Positions 35,631 through 47,859 of a stretch of 64,000 nucleotides of DNA are shown here, in pieces. Each line of letters starts with the position of its first letter. Within the stretch, counting starts at the first letter, position 1. The position numbers and the translations under genes were made by a program. This DNA is from Balaenoptera acutorostrata (taxonomy: Eukaryota; Chordata; Mammalia; Artiodactyla; Balaenopteridae). The stretch lies in the NCBI RefSeq assembly GCF_949987535.1, contig NC_080067.1, positions 49,350,910-49,414,909 of the forward strand, written 5' to 3'. Under the pieces are notes generated by a model. That model ran no database searches, was not told where the DNA came from, and was given only the letters and a program-made list of their open reading frames with translations.

Positions 35631-38600
35631 GCTGCAGAACCCCTTCCTCTCTGTCCCTACTTAAGGCTAGCAGCCGTCTGTGCCACCTGGTTTATCGGCC
35701 AGATTAGTGTTACTAGGTGTTGAATGTGATGCCTCCATAACACAAAGAGGCTTCCCAATTACTATGCTTCATATTTTGTCATAGGTATTTCAAAGTACAG
35801 AAATTTGTCTTTTATTTTGGAGGAAATATCCTGGCCTGCCTCCAGAGATTGGACCCCTAAAAATTTCACTGTGGTGTCAGGTCCCTGAATCTTTGTAAGG
35901 TTTATCTTCCATGTTCTGGAGCAGATGTGTCTTACACATGTAGGTGTCCAGTGTCTACAGTTATTCTACAAGACGCATTCTATTTCTGCAGGGGATATTC
36001 TCGTAAATTAAATGCAGATGTGATAGGGATCACCACTCTCCCCAGTAAGGCTTCTTCATTATTTGAGCCTTTATTATTATCACTATTATTATTATCACTA
36101 TTATTATTATTGTTATTTAAGCCTAATCTCCCCTAGAAAATAATATTGTTTCTGGTTTATGTCTTGGTTCTGTGTGTGAGTACATGTACGAGAAGGGGTG
36201 CTTTTTAGAGAATTCTGCTTGGTCCTTCCCACTATATCTCTATCCCAGAATAGATTAGGGGCTTAATGTGAATGTTACTCCAACTTTCAAGTATATAAAT
36301 TCCATATATACATCACTGATTAGGGAAATGACCACTGCGTGGGGTCCATGCATCCAGTAAGCCTACTGTGACTGAACTTTATCCAAGACTCTGGCCAGTT
36401 CACAGTGGACTTACTAGATCCAGGACTCTGGTTGTCTGCTTCTGTGTCTGCATCTTTGCTGCACAAATTCCTGATATTTGGAGGATAGGATTCTTATTGC
36501 CCACCCTAGCTCCTGTAAGCAGAGTGCAAGCTGCTCCAGGAAAGTATGCCAGGCTGCCTGCTAGGGAACAGGGTATTGGGAGATGGGTAGCTTCCATGGA
36601 GCTAAGGGCTGAATTGACTGAAATTAACCACATTTACTGTCCAAGCCTTTCCCTGGAAGTCACAAGCCTTCATTAAACCTCAGAGTTCCAAAATAGTTAC
36701 ATCAGACAGATTCTGCCAGAGCAATTGTCATGTAGATGGAGAGACAAATTCCTGGTACTTCCTACCCCACCATCATCACAGAATCCTCTTGCCTGCTCTA
36801 CTCTTTTGCCTCTAAGACACCATGTCCTATTAACCATCTCTACAACTTACTGTGGATCAAGAACTCTTGGCTGTTCATTTGGTTATAGTAATTATGATCT
36901 CCTGAATTCTGGTGATTAAACATTGCCACTTGGCTCCATTAACATGGAGCCTCTCCAACCCCACTAATATTTATGGCCTTACCTACCATGAGCCATGACC
37001 AGCAGAAAGAAACCATCAATCTTCCCAATAATGCTACCGCCCATCTCACCAGCACAGTATGGCAGATTTTGTCAATGGTGTCTTCTCTTGGTCCTCCAGT
37101 GGCACATAAATTTTGGTGCACCACAGCTCACTACCAAGTCAGAATAGCATTTATTGCTTTGGAAGAGGGCAGATATAGTCCAAAAGAAAGCAGTTAATTA
37201 AATATTGAGATTATTTCTTAAACTCATAACTGAAGATTGTAGATTAAAATCAAAAGCACTTTTATTTTTAGAACACAACACCATGAGAGAGAAAAAGGGA
37301 GCTGGCAATCAAAAACTTGTCCTTGCATATCCAAATCAAAGCTTGAGGGCATTGCAGCACAAATATAATACAACATAGACCAAAATAAAAAATATAGTGA
37401 CATAAACAGTTTTTCTGCTGTACAGTTAGTTTCAGAGCTATTCTGAGATTTAATATGATTGGAAAAGAACAGAGATAGGTCCCTGCTTGTCTGGCCTCTT
37501 TTTAGAAAACCAACCAAAGAGAATTAACACAAACCTCTAGATAATTCTGAAATTATGAGGGCAGAAAATTTACTCCCATTACTGATTTGAGTTTCTGGCA
37601 GGAGGCAATTTCAGATTACCCATTTCAAATGGGGTCATCACACTATTATCATAGGTAGAGAGAGGGAATCATATAGCCAACCTCACCGTATGCCTTCAAA
37701 TATTCACGCATCCCCTACAGGGTAGGGAGGAGAAATGGAATAACCATACATGCCTAAACAGGGCATAAAAGACTGCTGAGAATTGAGAGCTGGATGCTTA
37801 CCAGGGAGCTGTAGCAGGAAAAGGCAAGGAAAGCCTAGATCTGAGAATGTAAAATAGATGGGCAAAGTGGGAACTGATCAATGATAAGTCTGTGACTCAA
37901 ATATCAGCAGTGACAACATGAGATGAGGTTGGAGGCTCAGTCAGCAGGGATGGAACTCTCAACTCCCCAGATTTATCACCAAGTATTACCTGTGCTAAAA
38001 AAAAAAAAAGATGTCATCACTAGCACATCATGTCCATGTGGACACCATGCTAGGTGGTATCCACAGTACATATGAATGCTGAGACAACACAAGGAAAATA
38101 CTAAATGAAAGAAACCTGAATTTAATTAAGCCTTTAGCCACTCCTAAATCCAAGTCTTATACTTGAAATGATTGATTGACTTGAATTGGCAATATCAAAT
38201 TTTTGTAATCATCAGAAATGGGGCTGATAGGCTGAGTAATTTATAAAATTTCATACTGTATAGTGCAATATGTACTATTATAGTCTATCAAATATCAAAT
38301 CTGCTCACATGTTTAACAAAGAAGTATTTATGTAGTGGAAACAGTGTGTTGATATTAAATTCTGCCTATGCTATTGACATAGGAAATTAGCTCTTCAGAG
38401 GTGCACTGACTAAAGTACTTCAATGCTCATTTAATATGATCTTTTGATTAAAATGTCTATAAGATACATCAGTATTATACAGCTGGTCAGTTGATGGAGT
38501 ACAGTAGCTTGTGTCAGAACAACACTCCTAGTGATGACTAGAAGCAAAGCAATAAGGAAGAAAGAAGAAGGGAGGGATGTAGGGCAAGAAGGAGAGATAA

Positions 38601-39200
38601 ATAAGAGAAGTGAAGAAAAGAGAAGAAAAAAGTAAAGAAAAGAATAAAAGTAATAAACCTTATTTTGAAGGTACCTCATAGCTGCTAGGGCAACCAGGAC
38701 TTGAAGATCCTAGAGCCTGCAGAGAAGGAAACACAGATATGTGAGCCAATATTCTGTGAGTATCATTTATCCTGAATTTTGGGGTAAGGGTCAAGTCAGA
38801 AAACTCAGACAGAAGGTTACACTTTAAAGATAGAAAAGCCAAGAGAACTTTGAGAACATTCACTGTGACAGAATAAAAACTTGGATTATATAGATTTTCA
38901 GGTAACAGGAGTTGAGGTGACAAGACCTAGCGAGAAGAGAAGAACCCTTCCTCAGCAGGTTTTTCCCCTCAAAGTGTTAGCTGATTTCTTAAGATGCTCA
39001 GGGTCAGAGGTTAAGAGGCTAAACAAAAAGTGAATGAAAAGCAGAACAAAATCTTCTGCAGTTTCACATTGCTAAGAAGATAAACACTGGAGTTCAGGAA
39101 GAGGGACTCTACTAAACATGCCAAATTCTCACTTGGGACCAATGAAGACTTAGTTGCAGGCATGTCAAGAAACATGAAGGATCTGAAAGTTTACATCACA
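35631..39200. other. Single-copy-looking DNA with two simple repeats
   Basis: No host exon is recognised. The moderately GC-balanced block at 36,320-37,190 has open frames on both strands (36,368-36,676 and 36,400-36,633) but no domain features. It could be old retroviral sequence, which I could not confirm. A minisatellite-like ATTATTATTATCACT repeat is at 36,070-36,118, and a purine-rich GA tract at 38,560-38,655. Confidence 0.45.
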
Positions 39201-39214
39201 AGTTAGCCTGCTTC

Positions 39215-39530
39215 AGTTTCACAGATGCTGGCAAAACACATGAGACTCTTGGGTTAGGGGCAAAGAATTTTATTATTTGCAACACAGCAGGCAACACATC
39301 TGCACCAGTTCTTACTGCCCTTCAAGTCCCATGGGGCAATGCAAAATTAGGTCTGGGCGGATGCTGCACACATGGTGAGTCTGTGTCACAAGGGAGAAAT
39401 CTTGAGCTTAGAACTGTTCCAGTTTCCTAAGGGGCCCGTTAGCAAACCTGCCTAACTTTTGCCCTGCCTAACTTTTGCCCTGGAGGGAAACATTATCAAT
39501 ATTATCATGAACAGCAAGAAAAACCTCTGC
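39215..39530 (-). repeat. Possible solo LTR (R-U5-like), minus strand
   Basis: On the minus strand a poly(A) signal (AATAAAATTC, near 39,266-39,275) is followed by TTTGCCCCTAACCCAAGAG, which looks like a U5 start after R. Upstream of it (39,449-39,480) is a perfect 16-bp tandem duplication, plus strand TGCCTAACTTTTGCCC twice. No internal sequence is attached and no TSD was found. Confidence 0.4.
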
Positions 39531-40090
39531 TTTTTACCCTGGAGAAAAATAATATCTTAATCTTCCAAGGCTGTTTATTATACATCCCTGAGACAATAGT
39601 TTGGGAAAAAAGCTGACACAAGACATGCAGAAACACCATGGAATAAAACAGAAACGAATTGAGGCTTACAAAACTGACAACCTAACCTCAAGTCAGGTTG
39701 TCTCTGATTATATTAAGGTGATATTACCCGACCCCACCTCACTTAGACCACTGATCAGAAAATAAAATTATCTTTGGAGGTACAAAATGTCTGGCAGTAA
39801 ACATTATACAAATAGACAAGAAAAAGAAAAAAACTGACCAATAGAAACAGACCTAAACATGACCCAATTCTTGAATTTAAAGTAAATGTTTGCATAGTGC
39901 AAATTTTTCACTTATTTTCATTTTTTTTAACATTATGGAGTAGGTTTCAATTTATAGAATTCAAATGAAAAATCACAGTAATTCATTTGTTGGAAATTTT
40001 AGTCTTTTAGTATATATATATATGTTCATGTATGCAAATGCATTGTCCAATTTCTTTAAAACTAATTAATTGTTTAAGGTATGAATGAAA
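39531..40090. other. AT-rich DNA, nothing recognised
   Basis: No gene or confident repeat is seen up to the broken 3' edge of L1-A. Confidence 0.5.
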
Positions 40091-40276
40091 TACTCTGGAA
40101 AATGTTCCATGTGCACTTGAAAAGAATGTGTATTCTGCTGCTTTCGGATGGAATGCTCATATATATCAATTAAGTCCATCTGATCTAATGTGTCATTTAA
40201 GGCCTGTGTTTTCTTACTGATTTTCTGTCTGGATGATCGGTCTACTGAGGTACATATGGTATCAAAGCGCCTATTA

Positions 40277-40278
<2 letters not shown>

Positions 40279-40310
<32 letters not shown>

Positions 40311-40640
40311 ATTTAATTTATTTTATTTATTTATTTATTTATTTATTTATTTTTGGCTGTGTTGGGTCTTCGGTTCGTGCGAGGGCTTTCTCTAGTTGCG
40401 GCAAGTGGGGGCCACTCTTCATCGCGGTGCGGGGACCGCTCTTCATCGCGGTGCATGGGCCTTTCACTATCGCGGCCCCTCCCGTTGCGGGGCACAGGCT
40501 CCAGACGCGCAGGCTCAGCAGCTGTGGCTCACGGGCCCAGCTGCTCTGTGGCATGTGGGATCTTCCCAGACCAGGGCTCGAACCCGTGTCTCCTGCATTA
40601 GCAGGCAGATTCTCAACCACTGCGCCACCAGGGAAGCCCC
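40279..40640 (-). mobile_element. CHR-type SINE, minus strand, inside L1-A, with 15-bp TSD
   Basis: The minus-strand head is GGGCTTCCCTGGTGGCGCAG, the B box is GGTTCGAGCC (40,575-40,584), and the tail appears on the plus strand as a long T run followed by (ATTT)n (40,279-40,352). The target-site duplication AAAGCGCCTATTATT is perfect at 40,264-40,278 and 40,641-40,655 and lies in L1-A endonuclease sequence. The perfect duplication, long clean tail and intact B box make it one of the youngest insertions in the window. The GC-rich body gives spurious open frames on both strands. Confidence 0.95.
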
Positions 40641-40655
40641 AAAGCGCCTATTATT

Positions 40656-41060
40656 ATTGTGTTACTGTAGATTTCTTTTATATCTTTTAATATTTGCCTT
40701 ATATATTTAGGTGCTCCTATGTTGGGTGCATATATATTTATAATTATTATATTTTCTTCTTGGATTGATCTCTTGGTCATTATGTAGTGTGCTTCTTTCT
40801 TTCTTATAATGCTATTTATTTTAAAGTCTATTTTGTCTAAGTATTGCTGCTCCAGCTTTCTTTTCATTTCTGTTTGCATGGAATAACTTTTTCCATCCAC
40901 TCACTTTCAGTCTGTATGTGTCTCTAGATCTGAAGTGAGTCTCTTGTAGGCAGCATATATACCGGTCTTGTTTTTGTATCTATTCAGTCACTCTTTCTTT
41001 TGTTTGGAGCATTTAGTCTATTTACATTTAAGGTAATTATCTATATGTATGTTCTTACTG
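40656..41060 (-). pseudogene. L1-A ORF2 remnant (endonuclease N-terminal part)
   Basis: Minus-strand 40,613-40,900 shows the L1 endonuclease segment KIDFKINSIIRKKEAHYIM, then SIQEENIIIINIYAPNIGAP and a TIIIGA region where the domain is cut by the SINE. The protein start near 41,050 and a frameshift close to 40,880 separate it from the upstream LKVSGW-type part. Confidence 0.8.
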
Positions 41061-42049
41061 CCATTTTGTTAATTGTTTTGGATTTGTTTTTGTAGGTCTT
41101 TATTCTCTTCTTTTGTTCTCTTGTGATTTAATGACTATCTTTAGTGTTGTGTTTGGATTCCTTTTTCTTTTTTTGTGTGTACATCTACTATAGATTTTTG
41201 GTTTGCAGTCACCATGAGGTTTTTTTATATAGCAGTCTATATATATAGTGATTTGTATAAGTTGCTGATCTCTTAATTTTAAATGTATTTTAAAAAACCT
41301 GCCCTTGTACTCTCCTCCCCTCATGATTACTGTTTTTGATATCATATTTTACATCTAATTGTTTTGTGTCTCCCTTAAAAGCTTATTGTGGATACAGATG
41401 ATTTTTTCTTTTAATTTAGAAAAGGCTTTTACTTTATTTTTGTGATTTTTTACTTTATATTGGAGTACAGTTGAGTTACAACGTTGTGTTAGTTTCAAGC
41501 GTAGAGCAAAGTGATTCAGTTATACATATGCATACATCTATTCTTTTTCAAATTCTTTTCCCATTTAGGTTATTACAGAATATTGAGCTGAGTTCCCTGT
41601 GCTATACAGTAGGTCCTGTTGGTTATCTATTTTAAATATAGTAGTGTGTATATGTCAGTCCCAAACTCCCAATTTATCCATCCTGCCCCACCTTTCCCCT
41701 TTGGTAAACATAAGTTTGTTTTCTAAGTCTGTGAGTCTGTTTCTGTTTTGTAAATAAGTTCATTTGTATAATTTTTTTATTTTAGATTCCACATGTAAGT
41801 GGTATCATATGATATTTGTCTTTCTCTGGTTGACTTACTTCACTTAGTATGATAATCTCCAGGTCCATCCATGTTGCTGCAAATGGCATTATTTCATTCT
41901 TTCATGGCTGAGTAATATTCCATTGGATAAAGAAGATGTGATACATATATACATTCATCTGTCAATGGGCATTTAGTTTGCTTTCATGTGTTGGCTATTG
42001 TAAACAGTGCTGCGATGAACATAGGGTGCATGTATCCTTTTGAACCATG

Positions 42050-45000
42050 TTTTTCTCCAGATATATGCTCAGAAATGGGATTGCTGAATCACATGGCACC
42101 TCTATTTTTAATTTTTTAAGGAACCTCCATACTGTTCTCCAAAGTGGCTATACCAATTTACATTCCCACCAGCAGTGTAGAAGGGTTCCCTTTTCTCCAC
42201 ACCCTCTCCAGCATTTATTGTTTGCAGATTTTGATGATGGCCATTCTGAGTGGTGTGAGGTGATATCTCCTTGCAGCTTTGATTTGCATTTCTTTAATAA
42301 TTTGCAATGTTGAGCAGCTTTTCATGTGCCTCTTGGCCATCTGTATGTCTTCTTTGGAGAAATGTCTATTTAGATCTTCTGCCCATTTTTTCATTGGATT
42401 GTTTTTTGATACAGGGATGCATGAGCTGTTGGTAAATTTTGGAGATTAATCCCTTGTCAGTCACATTGTTTGCAAATATTTTCTCCCATTCTGTGGGTTT
42501 TCTTTTCATTTTTTTATGGTTTCCTTTGCTGTGCAAAAGCTTTTGAGTTCAATTTGGTGCCACTTGTTTATTTTTGTTTTTATTTCCATTACTCTAGTAT
42601 ATGAATTGAAAAAGATATTGCTGTGATTTATGTCAAAGAGTGTTCTGCCTATGTTTTCCTCTAAGAGTTTTATAGTATTCAGCCTTACATTTAGGTCTTT
42701 AATTCATCTTGACTTTATTTTTGTGTGTAGTGTTAGGGAGTGTTCTAATTTCATTCGTTTACATGTAGCTGTACAGTATTCCCAAGACCACTCATTGAAG
42801 AGCCTGTCATTTTGCCATTGTATATTCTTGCCTCCTTTGTCATAGATTAGGTGACCATAGGTATGTTCATTTATCTCTGAGCTTTCTATCCTCTTCCATT
42901 GATCTATATTTCTGTTTTTGTGCCAGCACCATACTGTTTTGATGACTGTAGCTTTGTAGTATAGTCTGAAGTCAGGGAGCATGATTCCTCCAGCTCGGTA
43001 TTTCTTTCTTAAGATGGTTTTGGCTATTCGGGGTCATTTGGGTCACCAAACGAATTTAAAAATTTTTTGCTCTAGTTCTGTGAAAAATGCCGTTGGTAAT
43101 TTGACAGGGATTGCATTGAATCTGTAGTTTACCTTGGGTAGTATAATCATTTGATTTTTCCAATCCAAGAACATGGTATATCTTTTTGTGTCATCTTGGA
43201 TTTCTTTCATCAGCATCTTAGTTTCAGAGTACAGGTTTTTTGTCTCCTTCGGTAGGTTTATTCCTAGGTATCTTATTCTTTTTGATGTGACGGTAAATGG
43301 TATTGTTTCTTTAATTTCTATTTCTGATCTTTCATTATTATTGTATAGAAATGCAACAGATTTGTTTACTAATTTTGTATTCTGCAACTTTACCAAAAAT
43401 ATTGATGAAGTCCAACAGTTTTCTGGTAGCGTCTTTAGGACTTTTTATGTATAGTATCACATCATCTGCCAACAGTGATAGATGAAACTGTCATCTGTCA
43501 TATTACTGTTATTTTACTTCTTGTTTTCCAAATTGGATTCCTTTTATTTCTTTTTCTTTTCTGACTGCTGTGGCTAGGACTTCCAAAACTATGTTGTATA
43601 AAATTGGCAAGAGTGGACATCCTTGTTTAGTTCCTGATCTTAGAGGAAGTACTTTCAGCTTTCAACCGTTGAGTATGATGTTAGCTGTGGGGCTGTCATA
43701 TACAGCCTTTATTATGTTGAGGTATGTTCCCTCTATGCCCACTTTCTGGAGAGTTTTTATCATAAATGGATGTTGAATTTTGTCAAAAGTGTTTTCTGCC
43801 TCTATTGAGACAATTATATGGATTTTGTTCTTCAATTTGTTACTGTGGTGTATCACACTGATTGATTTTCAGATACTGAAAAATCCTTGCATCCCTGGGA
43901 TAAATCCCACTTGATCATGGTGGATGATCCTTTTAATGTATTGTTGGATTCTGTTTGCCAATATTTTGTTGATGATTTTTGCATCTATGTTCATCAGTCA
44001 TATTGGCTTGCAATTTTCTTTTTTGTTGTATTTTTGTCTAGTTTTGGTATCAGAGTGATGGTGGCCTCATAGAATGTGTTTGGGAGTGTTCCTTCCTCTG
44101 CAATTTTTGGGAACAGATCCAGAAGGATAGGTGTTAATTCTTCTTTAAATGTTTGATAGAATTCCCCTGTGAAGCCATCTGGTCCTGGACTTGTTTGTTG
44201 GGAGTTTCAAAATCACAGTTTCAATTTCAGTACTTGTGATTGGTCTTTTCATATTTTCTATTTCTTCTAGGTTCAGTCTTGTGAGATTGTGCCTTTCTAA
44301 GAATTTGTCAATTTCTTCTAAGTTGTCCATTTTATTGGCATATAGTTGCTCATACTAGTTTCTCATGGGGCTTTGTATTTTTGTGGTGTCTGTTATAACT
44401 TTTCCCTTTTCAATTCTAATTTTATTGATTTATGCTCTCTCCCATTTTTTCTTGATGAGCCTGGCTAAAGGTTTATCAATTTTGTTTATCTTTTCACAAA
44501 ACCACCTTTTAGTTTCATTGATCTTTTCTATTGTTTTCTTCTTCTCTATTTCATTTATTTCTGCTCTGATCTTTATGATTTCTGTCCTTCTGTTAACTTT
44601 GGGTTTTGTTTGTTTTTCTTTCTCTAATTGCTTCAGGTGTAAGGTTAAGTTGTTTATTTGAGATTTTTCTTGTTTCCTGAGGTAAGCTTGTATCACTATA
44701 AACTTCCCTCTTAGAACTGCTTTTGCTGCACCCCATAGGTTTTGAATCATTGTATATTCATTTTCATTTGTCTCTAGGTATTTTTTGATGTCCCCTTTGA
44801 TTTCTTCAGTAATCCATTGGATGTTTAGTAGCATATTGTTTACCCTCCAAGTGTTTGTTTGTTTGTTTGTTTGTTTTCTTGTAGTTGATTTCCAATCTCA
44901 TAGTGTTGTGGTCAGAAAAGATGCTTGGTATTTCAGTTTTCTTAAATTTACTGAGGCTCGCTTTGGGGCCCAGCATGTGATCAATACTGGAGAATGTTCC

Positions 45001-45118
45001 ATGTGCACTTGAAAAGAATGTGTATTCTGCTGTTTTTGGATGGAAAGCTCTATATATATCAATTAAGTCTATACAGTCTAATGTGTCATTTAAAGCCTGT
45101 GTTTCATTATTGATTTTC
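42050..45118 (-). pseudogene. L1-B ORF2 remnant (part of endonuclease, reverse transcriptase, C-terminus)
   Basis: Separate minus-strand frames cover the domains in order. 44,430-44,834 holds the linker after the endonuclease (KGDIKKYLETNENEYTMIQN, TKPKVNRRTEIIKIRAEINE). 44,145-44,330 has the RT finger region, and 43,662-43,856 has [19 protein letters not shown]. 43,043-43,396 holds the thumb ([20 protein letters not shown]) and 42,704-42,982 the region after RT. The catalytic core retains LADDV (around 43,458-43,472). At least five frame breaks separate these pieces. Confidence 0.87.
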
Positions 45119-45399
45119 TGTTTGTGGTTACCATGAGGTTTTGATATAGCAGTCTATATATAAACAAGATTGTTTTAAGTTGTTAGTTTTTTTCACTTCA
45201 AATGCATTTCCAATATCCTGCATTTTTGCTCTCCTCAAGATTGCTGCTTTTTATATCATAGTTGTGTATGGATATTTCCTACCTTAACTGTATGTTTGCC
45301 TTTATCAATGAGCTTTTCCATTTGTAATTTTCTTGTTTCTAGTTGTGCCTTTTTCTTTTCCACCTAGAGTAGTTCCTTTAGCATTTGTTGTAAAGCTGG

Positions 45400-46240
45400 T
45401 CTGGGCTGAATTCTCATAGCTTTTGCTTGTCTGTAAAGCTTTTGATTTCTCCATTGAATCTGAATGAGAGCCTTGCTGGGTAGAGTATTCTTGGTTGTAG
45501 ATTCTTCCCTTTCATCATTTTAAATATATCGTGCCACTCCCTTCTGGCCTGCAGAGAGTCTGCTGAGAAATCAGATGATAACCTCATGGGAATTCCCTTG
45601 TATGTTATTTGTTGCTTTTCTCTTATTGCTTTTAATATTTTCTCTTTGTCTTTAATTTTTGTCAACTTGATTACTGTATGTCTCAGTGTGTTCCTCCTTG
45701 GGTGTATCCTGTCTGTGACTCTCTGCACTTCATGGACTTGGGTAAATGTTTACTTTCCCATGTAAAGGAAGTTTTCAGATATTATATCTTCAAATATTTT
45801 CTCATGTCCCTTCTCTCTCCCCTCCTCCTCACAGCACCCCTATAAAGCAAATATTAGTGCATGTAATGTTGTCCCAGAGGTCTCTTAAACTCTCCTCACT
45901 TCTTTTCACTCTTTTTTCTTTATTCTGTTCTGTGGTAGTGATTTTCACCATTCTGTCTCTCAGCTCACTTATTCGTTCTTCTGCCTCATTTATTCTGCTA
46001 TTACTTCTAGTGTATTTTTCATTTCAGTTATTCTATCACTCACCTCTGTTTGTACTTCAGATCTTCTAGTTCTTTGTTAAACATTTCATTGGTCTTCTCG
46101 GTCTGTGTCTCCATTCCTTTTCTGAGATCTTGAATCATCTTTACTATCATTACTCTGAATTCTTGTTTGGGTAGATTTTCTATCTCCACTTCGCTTAGTT
46201 GTTCTTCTGGGGTTTTTCTTGTTCTTTTGTCTGGGACATA
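45400..46240 (-). pseudogene. L1-B ORF1 remnant
   Basis: The C-terminal domain is clear at minus-strand 45,414-45,728: RIHPRRNTLRHTVIKLTKIK, ILKAIREKQQITYKGIP, and a KGKNLQPRILYPARLSFRFN end. The coiled coil and RRM start lie in other frames to about 46,200. Frames are interrupted. Confidence 0.85.
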
Positions 46241-46244
46241 TCCC

Positions 46245-47229
46245 TCTGCTGTCTCATTTTGTCTAACTTTCTGTTATTGTGCTTTCTGTTCCATAGGATG
46301 CAGGGCTGTAGTTCTTCTTGCTTCTGCTGTCTGCCCTCTGGTGGATGAGGCTGGTCTAAGAGGCTTGTGCAGGCTTCCTCGTGGGAGGGACTGGTTCCTG
46401 CCCACTGGTGTGTGGAGCTGGGTCTTGTCCCTCTGGTGGCAGGAATGTGTCAAGTGGTGTGTTTAGCAGGAAGCTGTGGGCAAAGGGAGACTTTACGCAG
46501 CCTGTCAGCTGATGGGTGGGGCTGTGTTCCTGCCCTGTTGGTTATTTGACCTGAGGTATCCCAGCACTGGGGCCTACAGGCTTTTGGGTGGGGACAGATC
46601 TTGGTGAGAAAATGGTGACCTCCAGGAGGGCTCACACCAATGAGTACTCCCCAGAACTACTGCCACCAATGTCTTTGTCCCTGCAGTGAGCCACAGCTGT
46701 TCACTGCCTCTGCAGGAGTCCCTCCAATAACAGTAGGTAGATCTGGCTCAGGCTCTTATGAGGTTACTGCTTTTTCTCCTGGGTTCTGGTGCACACAAGA
46801 CCTTATGTGTGCCCTGCAAGAATGGAGTTTATATTTCTACCAGTCCAGTGGAATTCCTGCAATCAAACCCCACTGGCCTTCAGAGCCAGATTCTCTGGGG
46901 ACCCCTCCTCCTGTTGCCAGACCCCTAGGCTGGGAAGCCTGTCATGGGGATCAGAACTTTCACTCCTATGGGAGAACCTCTGTGATATAATTATTTTCCA
47001 GTTTGCGGGTCGCCCATCCAGAGGGTATGGGATTTGATTTTATTGTGATTGTGCCCCACCTACCATCTCTTGTGGCTTCTTCGTCTCTGTATGTAGGATA
47101 TCTGTTTGGTAAGTTCCAGTGGTATTTTGTCAATGGTTGTTCAGCAGTTAGTTGTGATTTTGGTGTTTTCATGAGAGGAGTTGAGCTCACATCTCTCTAC
47201 TCCACCATCTTGTCTCTAGAAAAAAATCA
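46245..47229 (-). promoter_or_regulatory. L1-B 5'UTR with YY1-like site
   Basis: About 1 kb of GC-richer sequence. The 5' edge reads on the minus strand GACAAGATGGTGGAG (47,199-47,213), containing the YY1-type core. It is of the same 5'UTR type as L1-A and the fragment at 19,340-20,640, sharing the GATTTTGGTG and GAGAGGAG elements near the 5' end. Confidence 0.7.
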
Positions 47230-47347
47230 GATACAGATTATTTTACTTCCTTTGTCTTTAACCTTCCTGCTAGCTTTGTATGTGCATGATTTCCTACCTT
47301 TATTGTATGTTTGCCTTTACCAGTGAGTTTTTTTCATTTCGTCTTTT

Positions 47348-47353
47348 AAAATT

Positions 47354-47384
<31 letters not shown>

Positions 47385-47757
47385 TTATTTATTTATTTTT
47401 GGCTGCATTGAGTCTTCGTTGCTGTGCGCAGGCTTTCTCTCTAGTTGCAGTGAGTGGGAGCTACTCTTCGTTGCAGTGTGCGGGCTTCTCATTGTGGTGG
47501 CTTCTTGCAGAGCATGGGCTCTAGACACACAGGCTTCAGTAGTTGCAGCATGCAGGCCCTAGAGCACATGGGCTTCAGTAGTTGCAGCACATGGGCTCAG
47601 TAGTTGTGGCTTGTGGGCTCTAGAGCACAGGATCAGTAGTTGTGGTACACAGGCTTAGTTGCTCCGTGGCATGTTGGATCTTTCCAGACCAGGGATCGAA
47701 TCCATGTCCCCTGCACTGGCAGGTGGATTCTTAACCACTGCATCACCAGGGAAGTCA
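47348..47757 (-). mobile_element. CHR-type SINE, minus strand, inside L1-A ORF1/spacer
   Basis: Minus-strand head TGACTTCCCTGGTGATGCAG, B box at 47,693-47,702, internal repeats of the CAGTAGTTG type (about 47,540-47,640), and a tail seen as (ATTT)n at 47,349-47,398. The target-site duplication CATTTC(G/A)TCTTTT lies at 47,335-47,347 and 47,758-47,770 with one mismatch. It is older or of a different subfamily than the 40,279 copy: its B box is changed and its body carries the multi-copy AGTAGTTG block. Confidence 0.9.
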
Positions 47758-47859
47758 CATTTCATCTTTTTTTGTTGTTTGTTTGTTTCTAGTTGTGGCC
47801 TTTCCTTTTCTGTCTAGAGAAGTTCCTTTAATATTTGTTGTAAAGCTGGTTTGATGGTG

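Larger units (their letters stand above)
41405..47229 (-). mobile_element. LINE-1 (L1-B), minus strand, inserted in L1-A, endonuclease deleted
   Basis: The 3'UTR lies at its left end (from about 41,405). ORF2 reverse transcriptase and C-terminal region run from about 42,000 to 45,118. The inter-ORF spacer follows (45,120-45,380), then ORF1 (about 45,400-46,240) and a 5'UTR that ends at about 47,229 near ACAAGATGGTGG. GATACAGAT with a shared A/T-rich extension occurs at 41,391 and 47,230, one mismatch over 15 bases, which fits a target-site duplication in L1-A's spacer. Near 45,118 ORF2 passes directly into spacer sequence, so about 0.6 kb coding the endonuclease N-terminus is deleted. The ADD of the RT catalytic motif survives (43,461-43,469), but frames are broken many times. 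Confidence 0.88.

Noticed and set aside
36320..37200. Block with open frames on both strands considered as a processed gene copy or old retroviral pol
   Set aside because: I could not identify a domain or a consistent frame; it was left as unassigned DNA.
40190..40710. Overlapping open frames of 166 and 104 codons
   Set aside because: They cross the CHR SINE at 40,279-40,640 and its T-rich tail; their residues match the SINE-derived frame at 6,006-6,566.
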